Below, one piece after another: positions 21,930 through 33,677 of a stretch of DNA of 64,000 nt (position 1 is its first letter; each line of letters opens with the position of its first letter). Position numbers and translations under genes: made by a program. Origin of the DNA: Sipunculus nudus (Eukaryota; Annelida; Sipuncula; Golfingiida; Sipunculidae); NCBI GenBank assembly GCA_026874595.1, contig CM049312.1, positions 74,744,429-74,808,428 on the forward strand, in the 5' to 3' direction. Below the pieces are notes generated by a model. That model saw nothing but the letters and a program-made list of their open reading frames with translations, was not told the DNA's origin and ran no database searches.

Positions 21930-22664
21930 TTTTTGGTATATCTCTTTATAAAAAAATATTCATTAACTAGTTGATTTATTTTCCAATATTTTAATAACAC
22001 TTGTAAGCCCTGATAAATGTAGACTTTGGTCCCTTGGAAGGGATACAAGATTCGTAATTAGAATTTGAATAACCGAATTCAGATCTCGTGGAGGGCCGGT
22101 AAAATCTGTCTGGTGCCGGCCCCTTGGCATTCTTCTCGCGTTGTCTTCATAATAAACCTAGTTGTTAGTAAATCTTAGATAAAATAATTCTTAATAGATT
22201 GCATCTGAAAATAACTCCAAAAGTTTTTAAACAATGTTGTATTTTAAATTCGCTTTAACATGACACCATTCAACTGCGCCTTTTATGTGTAACCTGCGAT
22301 CTTTAAAATTTATGGGACACTGGAGGACCATGTCCACGGTGTATAACGAATAAACTAAATGTAATCTTTGTCCTGACGGTGGCTAAATTCAATTGATATT
22401 CAGTGGTGGAAACTTATCCGACCCTTCTCGGACGCTGTCTCATATTCCTGGAGCGTTACACGGGCTCTGTAAAGATATCCACTGGGATTCCCTGTGTATG
22501 TAAATATAAACACGTAATCTCGATGTTACCCCGGATCATCCTCGTCTACGTGTCGTCTGCTACACTTAATACATCATACTCAAAACCCGGATTCTGTCAC
22601 GGGAAACGAAAACTTTGAGGTCCTAGGTATATGATGAACAGGCTATTAAAACGATGTGCATCTA

Positions 22665-22840
22665 TACAGTAAAACCGTGCCTAACGGTCACCTTGGTTGA
22701 GCGACCACCTCAAAATAACGAGCACATGTTTACTGACCTTTTTAGCTCTTTATGTAAGACCCTGCTTATACGACCCCCCCTGAAGGGCGACCAGTTTATC
22801 GAGGTCCCGTTGGTGGTCGTTGTTTCAAGGTTAAACTATA
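22665..22840. mobile_element. Short TIR element with ACAGTAAAACC ends
   Basis: TACAGTAAAACC at the left is matched by GGTTAAACTATA at the right, with GGTCACC/GAGCGACCACC near the left and GGTGGTCGTTG near the right. The internal text (AACGGTCACC, GCGACCACCT) is that of a widespread invertebrate repeat. TA-flanked ends would suit a Tc1/mariner-type origin, but this is inference. Related decayed copies are at 55907-56040 and probably about 41855-41970. Confidence 0.6.
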
Positions 22841-22844
22841 TTAC

Positions 22845-23225
22845 CATGTCTGCCGTTCTACATGTGAAACGTGTCAGAATATTAAAATTATACAGGCTCG
22901 CATTACCCCTGAGTCAACCTAATTATATAATATATCCGTGCTATATTCCTCCGTTGAGTTTTGTGTTGTTGCATTGTCGTAGCTTTACATCAGGTCCTGA
23001 AGGTATAAGCCTAGGAAATTTTACCACATACTGACTTTAATCTGATGTTGCGTATGTTTTTAATAATGTAAGAAAAAGGCTCCGATTTTTTATACTTGTT
23101 CCTAATAAAAAAATAATTCAATGATAAAAATTGACAAAACCATCCGGAAAAGTTTTAAATTATGACTCCATATATATAATATATTAGCGATAATTCTAAT
23201 TGTACATTGGAAAACTTAATGAGTG

Positions 23226-23271
<46 letters not shown>

Positions 23272-24354
23272 AGACAAACAGACAGACAGACCATGACCTC
23301 AAATAACAACTTATATGCAGGATTTCCTGCTCTGCTTCACATGAAAGTGTCTGTGTAACCTTCAGAATCCCAGATCAGGGGCATCTTGAGAACACCCCCG
23401 GACAGAGTATGATAAATGACCAGGGAAAACGTCATCTAGACGGCCAGTGCTGAATATTTGAAGCCGACCAGGAGATCCTAAAAGGGGTCCCCACTCGCAG
23501 ATATTAGAGATTATCCCTGGGATGAACATTAATGACATTGGATGGTTGGAACATCTGCGCTTGCCCGGCCCCTTGGCGGGCCAGATATACCAAAAGTCTC
23601 TCTAGGCCCACTCTCCTATGCAGAGGGCACTTTGGACTGACTCGGCGGCACTTAAACGTTGTCTGCCTGGAGAAGATAGAGCTCATCAGAAGGCGCATTA
23701 CCGGATACTTTTGCTGGTATTAACGGCCTCATATATAACACTGGACCGGCTAACTGTCCGAAACAGCTTTCGCTGAAGGGACATATGCTTTTGTGGGTCT
23801 CTTACACTAAGTTACGCATATGCGCTCTGCTAATCGGTAAGTTACGTTCTTACTCTCTCCAGAACAGACAATAGGGAAATATTATTGGTTAGGATAGAAC
23901 TTGGTAAAATTTGGAAAGTTGCAGTCTACAGATTATACGTTTTTCTTGGTGAAGTACGGACTAGAACATGATATGAAGGTTAGGATAGAAAACCTTTGAC
24001 CTTTACTGTATGTTAGCTAATAGAGAATATATAAATAACCATATATACAGTGGGAAATAATGTGCTTCATTTAAGCTTTCCGGATATCTGTTTTACCTTG
24101 GTTGATACCGGAAATTCCATTAATCCATAAGAATGACCTTTTGAGCAGCAGCAAAACCTGACCATCCAATGGGCGAACTCCAGTATTTTAATAAGTAATT
24201 ATACAATAATTTTCTTTTTACTTTTTCTATAATTAAACTATTTTAAATACTTTACGCCGATATAATAATAAAAGTCTGATATGGCAAAAGGGTATACGTT
24301 CAGCACCAGTCTAATAACCTCCCTTTTGTTTCAGTTAAAAAATTTGTATAAAAA

Positions 24355-24405
<51 letters not shown>

Positions 24406-24642
24406 ATAATATATTTCAAATATATAATCTTTAATTAGAGGCTGAATATACATGATGTGAACATGTTCTTTGGTTCAACATAAATGGTTTTGTTATTTAT
24501 TAACACATGATGGTCGGTCAGACCTTGTGTAATCGGCCAATATCCTGAACTAATTTTCTTTTATATGGCTGCCAGACAGTAGTTTTTTCCTCCATCTACA
24601 AGAGAGACTACATTGGCGAAATCCCGAATTTAACGCGATGTG

Positions 24643-24709
<67 letters not shown>

Positions 24710-25620
24710 ATTCGGTCTATTTTTAATAGACTGTTACTATCATACCAGCGACACCTTTCACTTTCTGATTACTCCTGGTAATTTCGTTTTTAATGATTTG
24801 ATCCTAAAATGTTCGTATCAGTTCATTGATATAAACTATGATCTACGAAATTACAAAAAGCTTTAATTATCGCTCTGCCGTAAATATGCTAAACAGTAGG
24901 GCTCTTAGTTCATTGTTAAAAAGTCACAAAGTAAAACCAAAAAGAAAGGCATGCTGACTATCGTAAAGCGCAATAAATTGCATTGCTTTATGTAATATTT
25001 GAATACAACATGCCAACCTCAGGTGTTTTTATTAGGGTAGCTATGGAGTCAATGGCAAGTGTTAATAAGTGTTAAGTAAGTGGTGCCACATAGCGCCGGC
25101 GATAAGATATGATAAAAGTTGAAACTTCGGTTCTTAACTCTCCATGGAAACGCATTCAAAGATGAGTAATGTCTGCGGATGAATATGACTTTCCCGGTAC
25201 CTGGATTTCGAGGAAAGGCGTTCCGGCCCTCGGGTTATCTGTACATTATGTTCTATGACTGATAGCGAAATAGTTGCCCGAATTATCTTATAAGAGCCTC
25301 ATTCACTTGTAAACCAAATGAACTGCCGCCCTGCCGGTCTATCACAACCCGGTATGTATGCTTCAATTGCGACTCAAGAAGTCCTTCGACGCCATAGATA
25401 ATAATGTTCACTTTAAACGTGGTTTGTGCTGGCCACAAGCTTTGGGTAATGGTATGAATATGCTTCATGTACACCCTCATAACGATCGTTTGCGACAGAC
25501 GTGGCCACACAGGCTATTATACGAATTATTTATCAGCTTACGAAAGTCTGAGGTATGGCCATACTTTATATTTCTGAATAAAATGAATTAAAACTAGAAT
25601 ACGGTAGTCGACAAACGACT
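22845..25620. other. Intergenic with TA microsatellites
   Basis: No supported gene. TA tracts lie at 23228-23269, 24358-24418 and 24644-24706. 23340-23710 is GC-richer and open on both strands for about 60 codons, but no family is recognised and the strands give no preference. Confidence 0.45.
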
Positions 25621-25855
25621 ACGTGTATCCGCCGAAATCAGAGTGGGACGGGTGAAGTGAGGCATGGATTGAGTGGCAAGGGGAAACAGAGTGAGGTGTG
25701 TTGCATATTAGCAAAGATGTCTGCAGCGGAAATGTGTATGTAGGTTGCGCCACCTACCACAAAATCCAGAAAGCTGTCCAAGTTGTATACATATGCATAA
25801 GTTTAGGCAGATAAGTCAAACCACTACTTGTATATGAGTGATTATTATGAATATG

Positions 25856-27162
25856 CACCTTGGACATAGGTACCCCACAGGGCACTGTCCTTGGACCTAT
25901 ATTTTTCCTTTTTTATCTAAATGATCTTCCAATGTGCCTCAGTGAGAAATGCGTCATTTATGCTGATGATATTTCAATTTATTCTTCAGCGAATTCAGCC
26001 GCTAAAGCTATAGAGTCATTACAAGTAAATCTCGAAATTGCACTTAAATGGTTTAGAGAGAATCGACTGAGTATAAATCCCCAAAAATCATCATTCATAC
26101 TATTTGGCCCCAAGTCTAAAACCAATGGAAATCAACTGAACATTTCCATGGATAACATTACAGTGATGCCGGTTGAACACACAAAGCTTTTAGGTGTTAT
26201 CATCGACGCTGGTCTTACATGGAAAAAACATATTCAACTGGTGTGCGACAAAATAGTATCAAAACTAGGTCTCCTTTTCAGATTAAGTAAAACCTTAGAT
26301 GTCTTTAGCTTAAACACACTTTACAATGCCTTAATTCAGAGTCACATTGATTATTGTATATCTGTCTGGGGTAATTCCTCCAAAACGTATTTATTACAAC
26401 TCCAAAAACTTCAAAATAGAGCTGCTAGAATCGTTACTAAAACTTATGATACCAATATATCCTCTACATCATTGATTGCAACATTGGGTTGGATGAATGT
26501 TAAACAGAGATACCAATATTTTGTTTCTTTAATGGTCTTTAAATGTTTGTCTGGTAATGTCCCTCCCTCTCTTACGCATACGTTCAACCGTGTTAATAGT
26601 GCATATAATACTCGTTTTTCTCAGGGCTTCAATTTATCATTACCTAAACCAAACAGAGAATCCTTCAAAGCAAGTCTTGCATATGCTGGTCCCATCCACT
26701 GGAATTCTTTACCTGTAAGTGTCAAATCTGCAACCAGTCTCTGCCAGTTTAAATCATTGTACAAGCAATTTATGCCATATAATTTTTCATAGCTTGTTCA
26801 CAGGTGCCTTTTCGTCTTTGTATTTATTACCTATATTACTGTGTCATTATGTAATATATTTATTGTGAAATCACGATCTTACATGTTTTAATTTTTAGTC
26901 AGGCCTCTTATTTAAATTTATTTACTCAAAATTCGTGTATATCATTTAAGAAGATTTTTTTCTATGATCATTTTAAACCATGTATGTATGACTGTTTTTT
27001 ATGTATGCATGTATTTTAGTTTCAGTTCTTTCATATTTGCTTTTTTATCTGTGTACTTATCTATATCATCTAGACCAGGACCCTATTGAAAAACAGCTTT
27101 TGCTGAATAGGCTATCCTGGTTAAATATGTATTATAAATAAATAAATAAATAAATAAATTTA
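25856..27162 (+). mobile_element. 5'-truncated LINE (non-LTR retrotransposon)
   Basis: It consists of the RT coding end, a ~340 bp 3' untranslated region and an (AAAT)n tail at about 27134-27159. The tandem-repeat units of the host element continue on both sides, so it inserted into that element. The 5' boundary lies just before the first RT motif, a typical result of incomplete target-primed reverse transcription. No target duplication could be read with confidence. Confidence 0.85.
25860..26792 (+). CDS. LINE reverse transcriptase, C-terminal part
   Basis: A 310-codon uninterrupted frame that opens within the RT domain at TPQGTVLGPIFFLFYLNDLP and contains the catalytic YADD box (residues about 34-37). 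It then has LLGVIIDAGLTWKKHI, LQKLQNRAARIVT and the closing WNSLPVSVKSAT...FKSLYKQF, all standard for the CR1/L2/Jockey group of non-LTR elements. The endonuclease and the first half of RT are missing, and the TTG at 25860 is simply where the frame begins, not a start codon. The absence of stops over 930 bp implies a recent insertion. It copies RNA into DNA at a nicked target. Confidence 0.93.
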   Translation: MDIGTPQGTVLGPIFFLFYLNDLPMCLSEKCVIYADDISIYSSANSAAKAIESLQVNLEIALKWFRENRLSINPQKSSFILFGPKSKTNGNQLNISMDNITVMPVEHTKLLGVIIDAGLTWKKHIQLVCDKIVSKLGLLFRLSKTLDVFSLNTLYNALIQSHIDYCISVWGNSSKTYLLQLQKLQNRAARIVTKTYDTNISSTSLIATLGWMNVKQRYQYFVSLMVFKCLSGNVPPSLTHTFNRVNSAYNTRFSQGFNLSLPKPNRESFKASLAYAGPIHWNSLPVSVKSATSLCQFKSLYKQFMPYNFS

Positions 27163-27743
27163 ATCCCACAGTAGACAAACAGAGGGACACTGTGCAAAAC
27201 TGGTGGCAGATGGCGCCACTAATTTTGTGTATGATTAAGAGCTATATGAGATCTATACCTATGCAAATATTGGCCCAATCGGTCAAACGGTTCCCGAGAT
27301 ATGAGCTGGAATGTCTGCAGCAAAAACTTGAATGAAGGTGGCGCCACCTGTCACAAAATCATGGAGGCTGTCCAGGATGTATAAACATGCAACATTTCAG
27401 GTGGATAAGTCAAACCACTGCCGACATATGAGTGGTTTTATTCCAAGGCAGATGGACAGATGGATGCTGTGCAAAAATGATTGCAGGTGGCGCCACCATT
27501 TTTAGTGTATGTTATAAAGCTTTCCAGGGGCTACATTTGTGCAAAATGTTTAGCCTGATCGGTCAAACGGTTCCCGAGATATGTGGGTTTATGTGTGGAA
27601 ACAGACGCACAAATGGACAGTAGGCAGAGAGGAAAGGTCAGAGGTCAACCAAAAATGAGGGCGCAGCAGTTCACATATGACCCAATCATAATTCCGAATT
27701 TAAAAAAATTCCGTCCAGTGGTTACGGAGGAGTTCTCCGGAAA

Positions 27744-27780
27744 CCTATGCGGCGGCGGCGGTGGCGGTGGCGGCGGCGGC
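27744..27780. repeat. GGC/GGT triplet run
   Basis: GGCGGCGGCGGTGGCGGTGG continuing in GGC to 27780, close to the right end of the tandem-core element. The poly-Gly frame over it is an artefact. Confidence 0.85.
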
Positions 27781-27829
27781 GTCCGACTGAAAACCTATTA
27801 TTCGCCAAACTCTGTTTTGGCGGATACAA

Positions 27830-28204
27830 TTAAGCATGTTTAGTTAAACACAAAGCCATGCTGTCAAAATGGCCTCCTATTTAACTCACTATCCGACTGA
27901 CTATATTTGGTTATATCATGGGCGTCAGTATAGGGGGTGACTGGGGTATATATCCCCCACTTTTTTGCAAGGGGGGATGATCAATTCATCCCCCCCCCGG
28001 CTATTAAGATAATGATATTTATATATTGCAAATGATGTATATAATAATTAGAATTTAAGACTTCAGTTCCATTTATGAGTTTCCTGTGAAATAATACATC
28101 TAAACCTGGTTTAAAATCAATATATACTGGAAGCTTACTAGTTACATATTATATAATACTTATAAATATATATATATATATGTGTGTGTGTCACCCCCTC
28201 CAGC
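27830..28204. other. Intergenic, fragment of C-rich repeat
   Basis: 27922-28000 reads GGGCGTCAGTATAGGGGGTGA...TATATCCCCCACTTTTTTGC...CATCCCCCCCCC, like the edge of a small dispersed element with G/C-run ends. It is followed by AT-rich sequence and a short TA/TG run at 28166-28190. Confidence 0.4.
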
Positions 28205-28707
28205 CGTGTTATATGCACATTCGGTGGATATTGGTTAGAGATTTGATAGGATAAACGTGATTACGTGTTTATCGTCAATGCTAATCAGAGAGTACACTAA
28301 TCACTTCTATGATCCGTGGGGTCGTCCGCCGTCCGTCCGTGCGTACCGAGGTGAACCCACGTGCTTACGATCAGGTCAAACCGAGCAGGTAACTTTAATT
28401 GACGACCCCGGCAGGAGTCTGGAAGACGTATTTAGAAATACATATGTCACTCACTGTAAACATAGCTTTCGGAAGCGCTGAGGCCAAGTAGCGCTATGTA
28501 GTGACGCTGTTCCTAGTCTTCAGTCGTTACCGAGTTGAGGTTAAAGCAACCGAGCGGCCGTGTTTATATGACTGGTGAAGTAGTTTCAATCACATCCGTC
28601 TTGTGTTTTCGAAATTACCGAGTTATATTTTATGCTGTATTGGCACTGTTGTTTGCTCTGCTAATAGGACTATGATGATTGGCGATATATTCTGTCAGGG
28701 AGGACTT
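28205..28707 (+). repeat. ~490 bp direct repeat, copy 1
   Basis: From CGTGTTATATGCACATTCGG to TCTGTCAGGGAGGACTT it matches 29452-29938 at about 95-96 percent by eye, with a 12 bp extra segment (GTTAAAGCAACC) near 28540. It contains GTCCGCCGTCCGTCCGTGCG. The 74-codon frame at 28257-28481 exists in both copies, but its few differences change amino acids, so there is no sign of protein-level constraint. Confidence 0.9.
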
Positions 28708-29451
28708 TTAAGTTGGCTAATATAAAGAAGCTCTCCTGTATGACAAAATTGTACCATGTTAGAAACAACACAATTAAAAAGAAAGCAAATGCCATTTCTT
28801 AACCACAAGCAAGTTTATATATACATAACATACACAGTTACAATTGATGACAACATAGTAACATTAAACATGTAAAATCATACATATGAATAGCACAATG
28901 TGTCCTAGGTATTCTCAGTGAATATATCATTTTGTATATAATATTATTGGTTCCCATGACATGCACTACGGTTACCGGTATCGGGGCTGTTCAGATGCAG
29001 TCGAACGTTAAAACGTTACGATGGTCTAATACATTTAAATACTTGAGGTTATCTTCATTGTCATATAACTGTCTCCAAACCACAGATAAGTTTTTTTTCT
29101 CTTCATCACGTGAGAAGTTTCATATTTACATACAATTCATCCTCTGTGCCTTCCTTGTCAGATTCGTTGTTAATACAAGAGTAAAGCTCCTGTTTTTGCT
29201 TAATATATAGACGTCACCAGCACACAGTGTTCTACACGTCTCCCTATTGTAAACAGGCCGCGCGGGGTGCGACACGAAAGTGCTCCGAGGGATTGGTCCA
29301 GGCAGAAATGTATCTGCGGGAAAGTTTGAGGGCAATGGGACGTGCTGACTTTAGAGCGGGATAACGCTTTTGCGACCACGCAAAAATCCATAAACTATGG
29401 TACAATTACTATTATAATACGATCACAGAAGTAGATCAAAAGGGACAAAAA
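28708..29451. other. Spacer between the direct repeats
   Basis: About 744 bp, first AT-rich, then GC-richer from 29210. Short open frames on both strands show no recognisable motif. A purine-rich stretch (CAAAAGGGACAAAAA) directly precedes copy 2 and superficially resembles a polypurine tract. Confidence 0.45.
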
Positions 29452-29938
29452 CGTGTTTTATGCACATTCGGTGGATATTGGTTAGAGATTTGATAGGATA
29501 AACGTGATTACGTGTTTATCGTCAATGCTAATCAGAGAGTACACTAATCACTTCTATGATCCGTGGGGTCGTCCGCCGTCCGTCCGTGCGTACCGAGGTG
29601 AACCCACGTGCTTACGATCAGGTCAAACAGAGCAGGTAACTTCAAATGACGACCCCGGCAGGAGTCTGGAAGACGTATTTAGAAATACATATGTCACTCA
29701 CTGTAAACATAGCTGTCGGAAGCGCTGAGGCCAAGTAGCGCTATGTAGTGACGCTGTTCCTAGTCTTCAGTCGTTACCGAGTTGAGCGGCCGTGTGTATA
29801 TGACTGGTGCAGTAGTTTCAGTCACATTCGTCTTGTGTTTTCGAAATTACCAAGTTATATTTTATTCTGTATTGGCACAATTGTTGCTCTGCTAATAGGA
29901 CTTTGATGATCGGCGATATATTCTGTCAGGGAGAACTT
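29452..29938 (+). repeat. ~490 bp direct repeat, copy 2
   Basis: Starts CGTGTTTTATGCACATTCGG and ends TCTGTCAGGGAGAACTT. The start-to-start distance from copy 1 is 1247 bp. The two copies could be a local duplication or terminal repeats of a small element; flanks show no target duplication. Confidence 0.9.
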
Positions 29939-31100
29939 AGAAGGACGCCGGGGGGCGCGAGCCCTTTCTTTTCTACCAAAAATATTAGAACTTGAATAAT
30001 ATGCGCTTTTTACAGAAAACCTAACCTCGTTTAACGTCCAGTGCCCTTTTCTTCCCTACCTCTGCATGCGAGAGTTATGTGAGAGTTATTATGGCACATT
30101 AGTTTACCTGTGTCTGGGTGTTAAGCCAACCTCCCAACCCCCTTTCTTCTCTAATATCCATTATCGCCCCTATCTGTAGTCAAATTTTATGCACATTCCA
30201 TTACAATTAACATTTTTTTTTATTCCAGTATGGTAATAACAGTAAATAACATGTCTTTGGTGGTCTTGTAGTAAACTTGACCACATTTGTAATCTGTCTT
30301 ATTTGAAACAATACGGAACAGACACAAACTTAACAATAAAGCAATAAGTAGAGCGCCAAGCCAAAACAATCAGTCTGGATACTATTCTAAATCCACACAA
30401 ACTATTAATGGCGTCTTCCCTTGTGGATGCCCCTTTGCATGAGAAAATATGAGGGGGCAATCCACCAGATATCTACAGTTGTCCCCCCCCCCCCCCCACC
30501 GAAAAAATATCACTAACTTTCCAGACAACTAAAAGTGCACCGATTATTACTAGTAGGGTCAAAGTCTTCGGAGAGAATACAATAACTTTATTCACTTCCA
30601 CCAAATATTTTGACTATATATTTTGGTTATAAAATAATTTTTTTTTTCATTTGTCAGCCCTAGTATTAAAATGTAGACAAATGGTACTTTGTGAGGGGAA
30701 AATGTCCCCCCCCCCAATCAAGGACCATGTCAACAGCCACGGGGAAAACATAGTTCATATTCTAACACAATTCATTGAAATATCCAGATTATACAAATAA
30801 AACAATACAGTCAAACATTAGGTATGTGGTAATACGTGAAGAGTGTATTATTGCCGAGCAAATTGGATTGAGACTTCGGTGTGATCGGGACTTTCTAGCC
30901 CGGCGCCAAGAAGCCTTGTCCGACTCTGATCAATTGGTCCGCAGATACCAGCTAGCACTGAGCATAACCTACTGCACACGGGAGGACCGAGGCAACCTCA
31001 AGAAGGCCTCTCATCAGATCAATATGTCTTAAATAACACCGATCTACACAGTCTATTAAGGGAGACAGGACTTGAAACAGTGTATACGCTATTTATGACT
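29939..31100. other. Intergenic with C tracts
   Basis: Poly-C tracts at about 30483-30497 and 30708-30716 lie in AT-rich sequence. The plus frame at 30775-31032 starts from a non-ATG codon; its middle is balanced in composition (about 30830-31010) but unrecognised. Confidence 0.45.
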
Positions 31101-31107
31101 TTAATGC

Positions 31108-31323
31108 CTATTGACCTATGAATGCTATTGCCAGCTCTCCGATATGTTTGCTGTCATTTCGCCTATGGTACTTCTCACACGAGCGCTCTTTGCTGTCGGC
31201 ATCGATTCTGAACCCAGAACCTGCTAAGAAATCATGTTTCAATGCCCTCCGAAATCCTTTGATGGCCGGCTTCTTTCTGATGGCATATTCATGTATCTCC
31301 TGGAAGATGTTCTCAAAACTTTT
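31108..31323 (-). pseudogene. Possible coding relic, unknown family
   Basis: A minus-strand stretch of 71 codons between a TAA (31324-31326) and a TAG (31108-31110) reads as a plausible soluble protein: FENIFQEIHEYAIRKKPAIK, then RRALKHDFLAGSGFRI and SCEKYHRRNDSKHIGELA. Charge and hydrophobic spacing look genuine. The plus-strand frame over the same bases (31118-31390) is a hydrophobic mirror of it. No ATG opens the minus frame, so it is either an internal exon or a broken gene or element. I do not recognise the family. Confidence 0.3.
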
Positions 31324-31329
31324 TTACCT

Positions 31330-31808
31330 TTGGAGCATGACGCATCCTTTTTACGTCAAAGTGTTCATGCAATCGACGGTTTTCTGGTGAGAGACATGCT
31401 TTGTACAGATGTCTCAATTCACACCATTTGTTAAGCAGGACAAAAATACACAAGCACTTCTGTTCTATCGCCTGGCATTTTACTTAGTGTTCACAAAGTC
31501 GCAAAGGACTTTCTCGTATAAATTGTAACGTTATAAATATACATTTCGTACCGCTGTTATGTCAATATTTATTGTTCTTTTGATTTTAGGCGGTTATGGT
31601 ACTCCTCTGGTATCCTGGTGACACCGGTGTCATTTTCAGAGTTTCCGCAAGAGATACGGAAAATCTTATAATAGAACATTGATGTCATTGATAAAATATA
31701 AATATAACTATGAGTCATTGCATAATACGTGTCAGTACTTACATCTGAAGTAAAGACCGTCTTCTCTCGCTTTCTCTCTCTCTCTCTCTTTCTCTCTCTC
31801 TCACTATC

Positions 31809-31856
<48 letters not shown>

Positions 31857-33677
31857 TTCATTATAATTACCTTAAACTTTTTCCTATTTCTTCTTTTTCC
31901 AATATTATTATCATTGATATTGTTATTATTATTATCATTAGCAGAAGTAGTAGTGGCAGTAGTTATAGTATTAAACTATTCCATATATTGCATTAGCTTC
32001 TTATATTTATTAATCTTATTATTATAACATCATTTAGAAATGTGTGATCGTCTCGCATCCGTCATAATCCCGCAGGCGACAACTTAATACATATACGATT
32101 TTGGTACATATTACTAATACATTATATTATTACATATGTACATAGTTTTTTAAGTCGAGATTTATTGCCAGCTGTAGCTATTTTGGAGTCTACTTACATT
32201 TTAAAATACAACAGTATTTGTCTCCTTGAAGATCTACGAATATATGATATTTTGCTTTTGTTTTCCTTTGCCAGGGGCGAAAGATGAGGAGACATTTATT
32301 GAAAACTTTTTTACATGAACATGGTTGAATTTTAGGTGAAGGAAGGTGAACTCGTGACTTTGACCCAGTTTCTGTTAATGCCACTTATATCTCAAAAAGT
32401 TACAATAAAATACACACCGCAGTCAATATGTAGTGGTACGTGCCCAGTAAGAAATAAATGTTCCAGTTATCTGACAGGTCATAAGAAACGATACAACAAA
32501 ATACCGGCGGTATCTTTCACCGTTATCACAATATAAGAGAGAGCTTATGGGGGCTCGATTGACCTATTGACACGCCCCTGTGACAAAGTATTATATCCTT
32601 CCGCCGTCCGCCATATGATGGTTACTCTACAAAAATAATCCTCTTATTCAATTTTATCAACAAGAGTGAATCTTTTTTTGGCATTTTTCCAGTTCCTTGT
32701 CAGAGAATGATATTTGTAAAAAAAAAAAAGAACCAACGGTTCCAAGCAATTACTTGTCTTCTGTTCTTTAGAAACGAAATTTTCTGATGGATTGAGTCAT
32801 CAAGTGAGTTTCGTAGAAAGTGGTATGAAAAATGAATTTATATTATAAATGATGGTGGTGGCATTTAACCGTTGTCACGCAATATTTTTATGGATACGCC
32901 TCGCACATACCCGTTTTTGCATGGTTTTGAACTATCGAGAGCGATGCAAAGTATGTCCTAAGGGGGTAAGGTTTTCCTATAAATCCTGAGATATTTGACG
33001 TAATTACGCGAAGGGGCTATCACAGCACCATCCCTCAGAAACTACACCAGTTAAATGAGTCCATGTGAACTACCAGCAGTGAACTCGGCCCATGTCAACT
33101 CGTTCCATGGAAAACACATTCCCCCCACAAAAAGCTGGTCAAAGTGCCGCGGACCTGTCCCCGACCAATATGGGTCATATGTTAGTAAATGAAATAAAAA
33201 TCATTATATCTTACTGACCTTATCTAACTTTTGAAAATATACTTTTAGAAGTAATTCCTGATGAATCCTAAATAAATTTTAGACAGGTGAATGCCTGCAC
33301 CAGACCTTTGGCCTGTATTGTGTGCAGAATAATCTACATATGCCACATGCACCTTAAAGATGACGTCATGTTTTACTTAAGGGTATGCCCTGGGGCAAGG
33401 GAAATGATATTATTGGTAGTGAACGGCCCGATGGTTAGACTGACTTAAATATGTCGAAAATGGGTACATCATGAGGAAGCATCAAGGCCTTAAAGACTGA
33501 ATCGATCTGAGGAAATGCAGTTGGAATTTAAGTTATGCCTGATTGGCCAGCGCCTTACATTATCGCTCAGCCAAATATACGAGAGAAGGGGCTAGTCGTA
33601 GGCCGAAACAAAAACCACATTTTTTCCAAGGACTCTCGAACCGGAAATACTGAGTAAGAAGGCGGTTCTTCATTTTT
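31330..33677. other. Intergenic with CT and TA microsatellites
   Basis: (CT)n at 31770-31803 and (TA)n at 31813-31851. The rest is AT-rich with no supported gene. Confidence 0.5.

Larger units (their letters stand above)
20287..22664. other. Intergenic with small repeats
   Basis: AT-rich, no gene. 20996-21040 (CTGTTAGCAGGTGTACTCAAAAG...GACGGAC) resembles an internal piece of the CCTCCGCC repeat at 39.2 kb. A long TA tract lies at 21771-21826. The minus-strand frame at 21689-22048 merely reads through the TA tract and the poly-C element end. Confidence 0.5.
25624..27828. mobile_element. TIR-bounded element with tandem core
   Basis: The left end TGTATCCGCCGAAATCAGAGT and the right end, read inverted, TGTATCCGCCAAAACAGAGT are near-identical inverted repeats. 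Inside are related tandem units centred on GGTGGCGCCACC (at about 25747, 27213, 27341 and 27490), with GTCAAACGGTTCCCGAGATATG or GTCAAACCACTG...CATATGAG in each. Units are about 138 bp and alternate in two types to give a 277 bp dimer. A GGC/GGT run (27750-27780) precedes the right end. A LINE fragment interrupts it. The plan of inverted ends plus tandem core plus simple repeat near one end resembles bivalve pearl-type elements. No transposase is present. Confidence 0.7.

Noticed and set aside
28257-29728. Identical-looking 74-codon frames in both direct-repeat copies
   Set aside because: Conservation is explained by the DNA duplication, and the few differences alter amino acids, so there is no evidence for a protein.
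28205-29938. TRIM-type LTR retrotransposon
   Set aside because: Although the repeats start TGTT and a purine run precedes copy 2, there is no terminal CA, no primer site and no target duplication.
31118-31434. Plus-strand membrane-like frames
   Set aside because: Hydrophobic character is the expected mirror of the charged minus-strand frame at 31108-31323, and neither plus frame has a motif.
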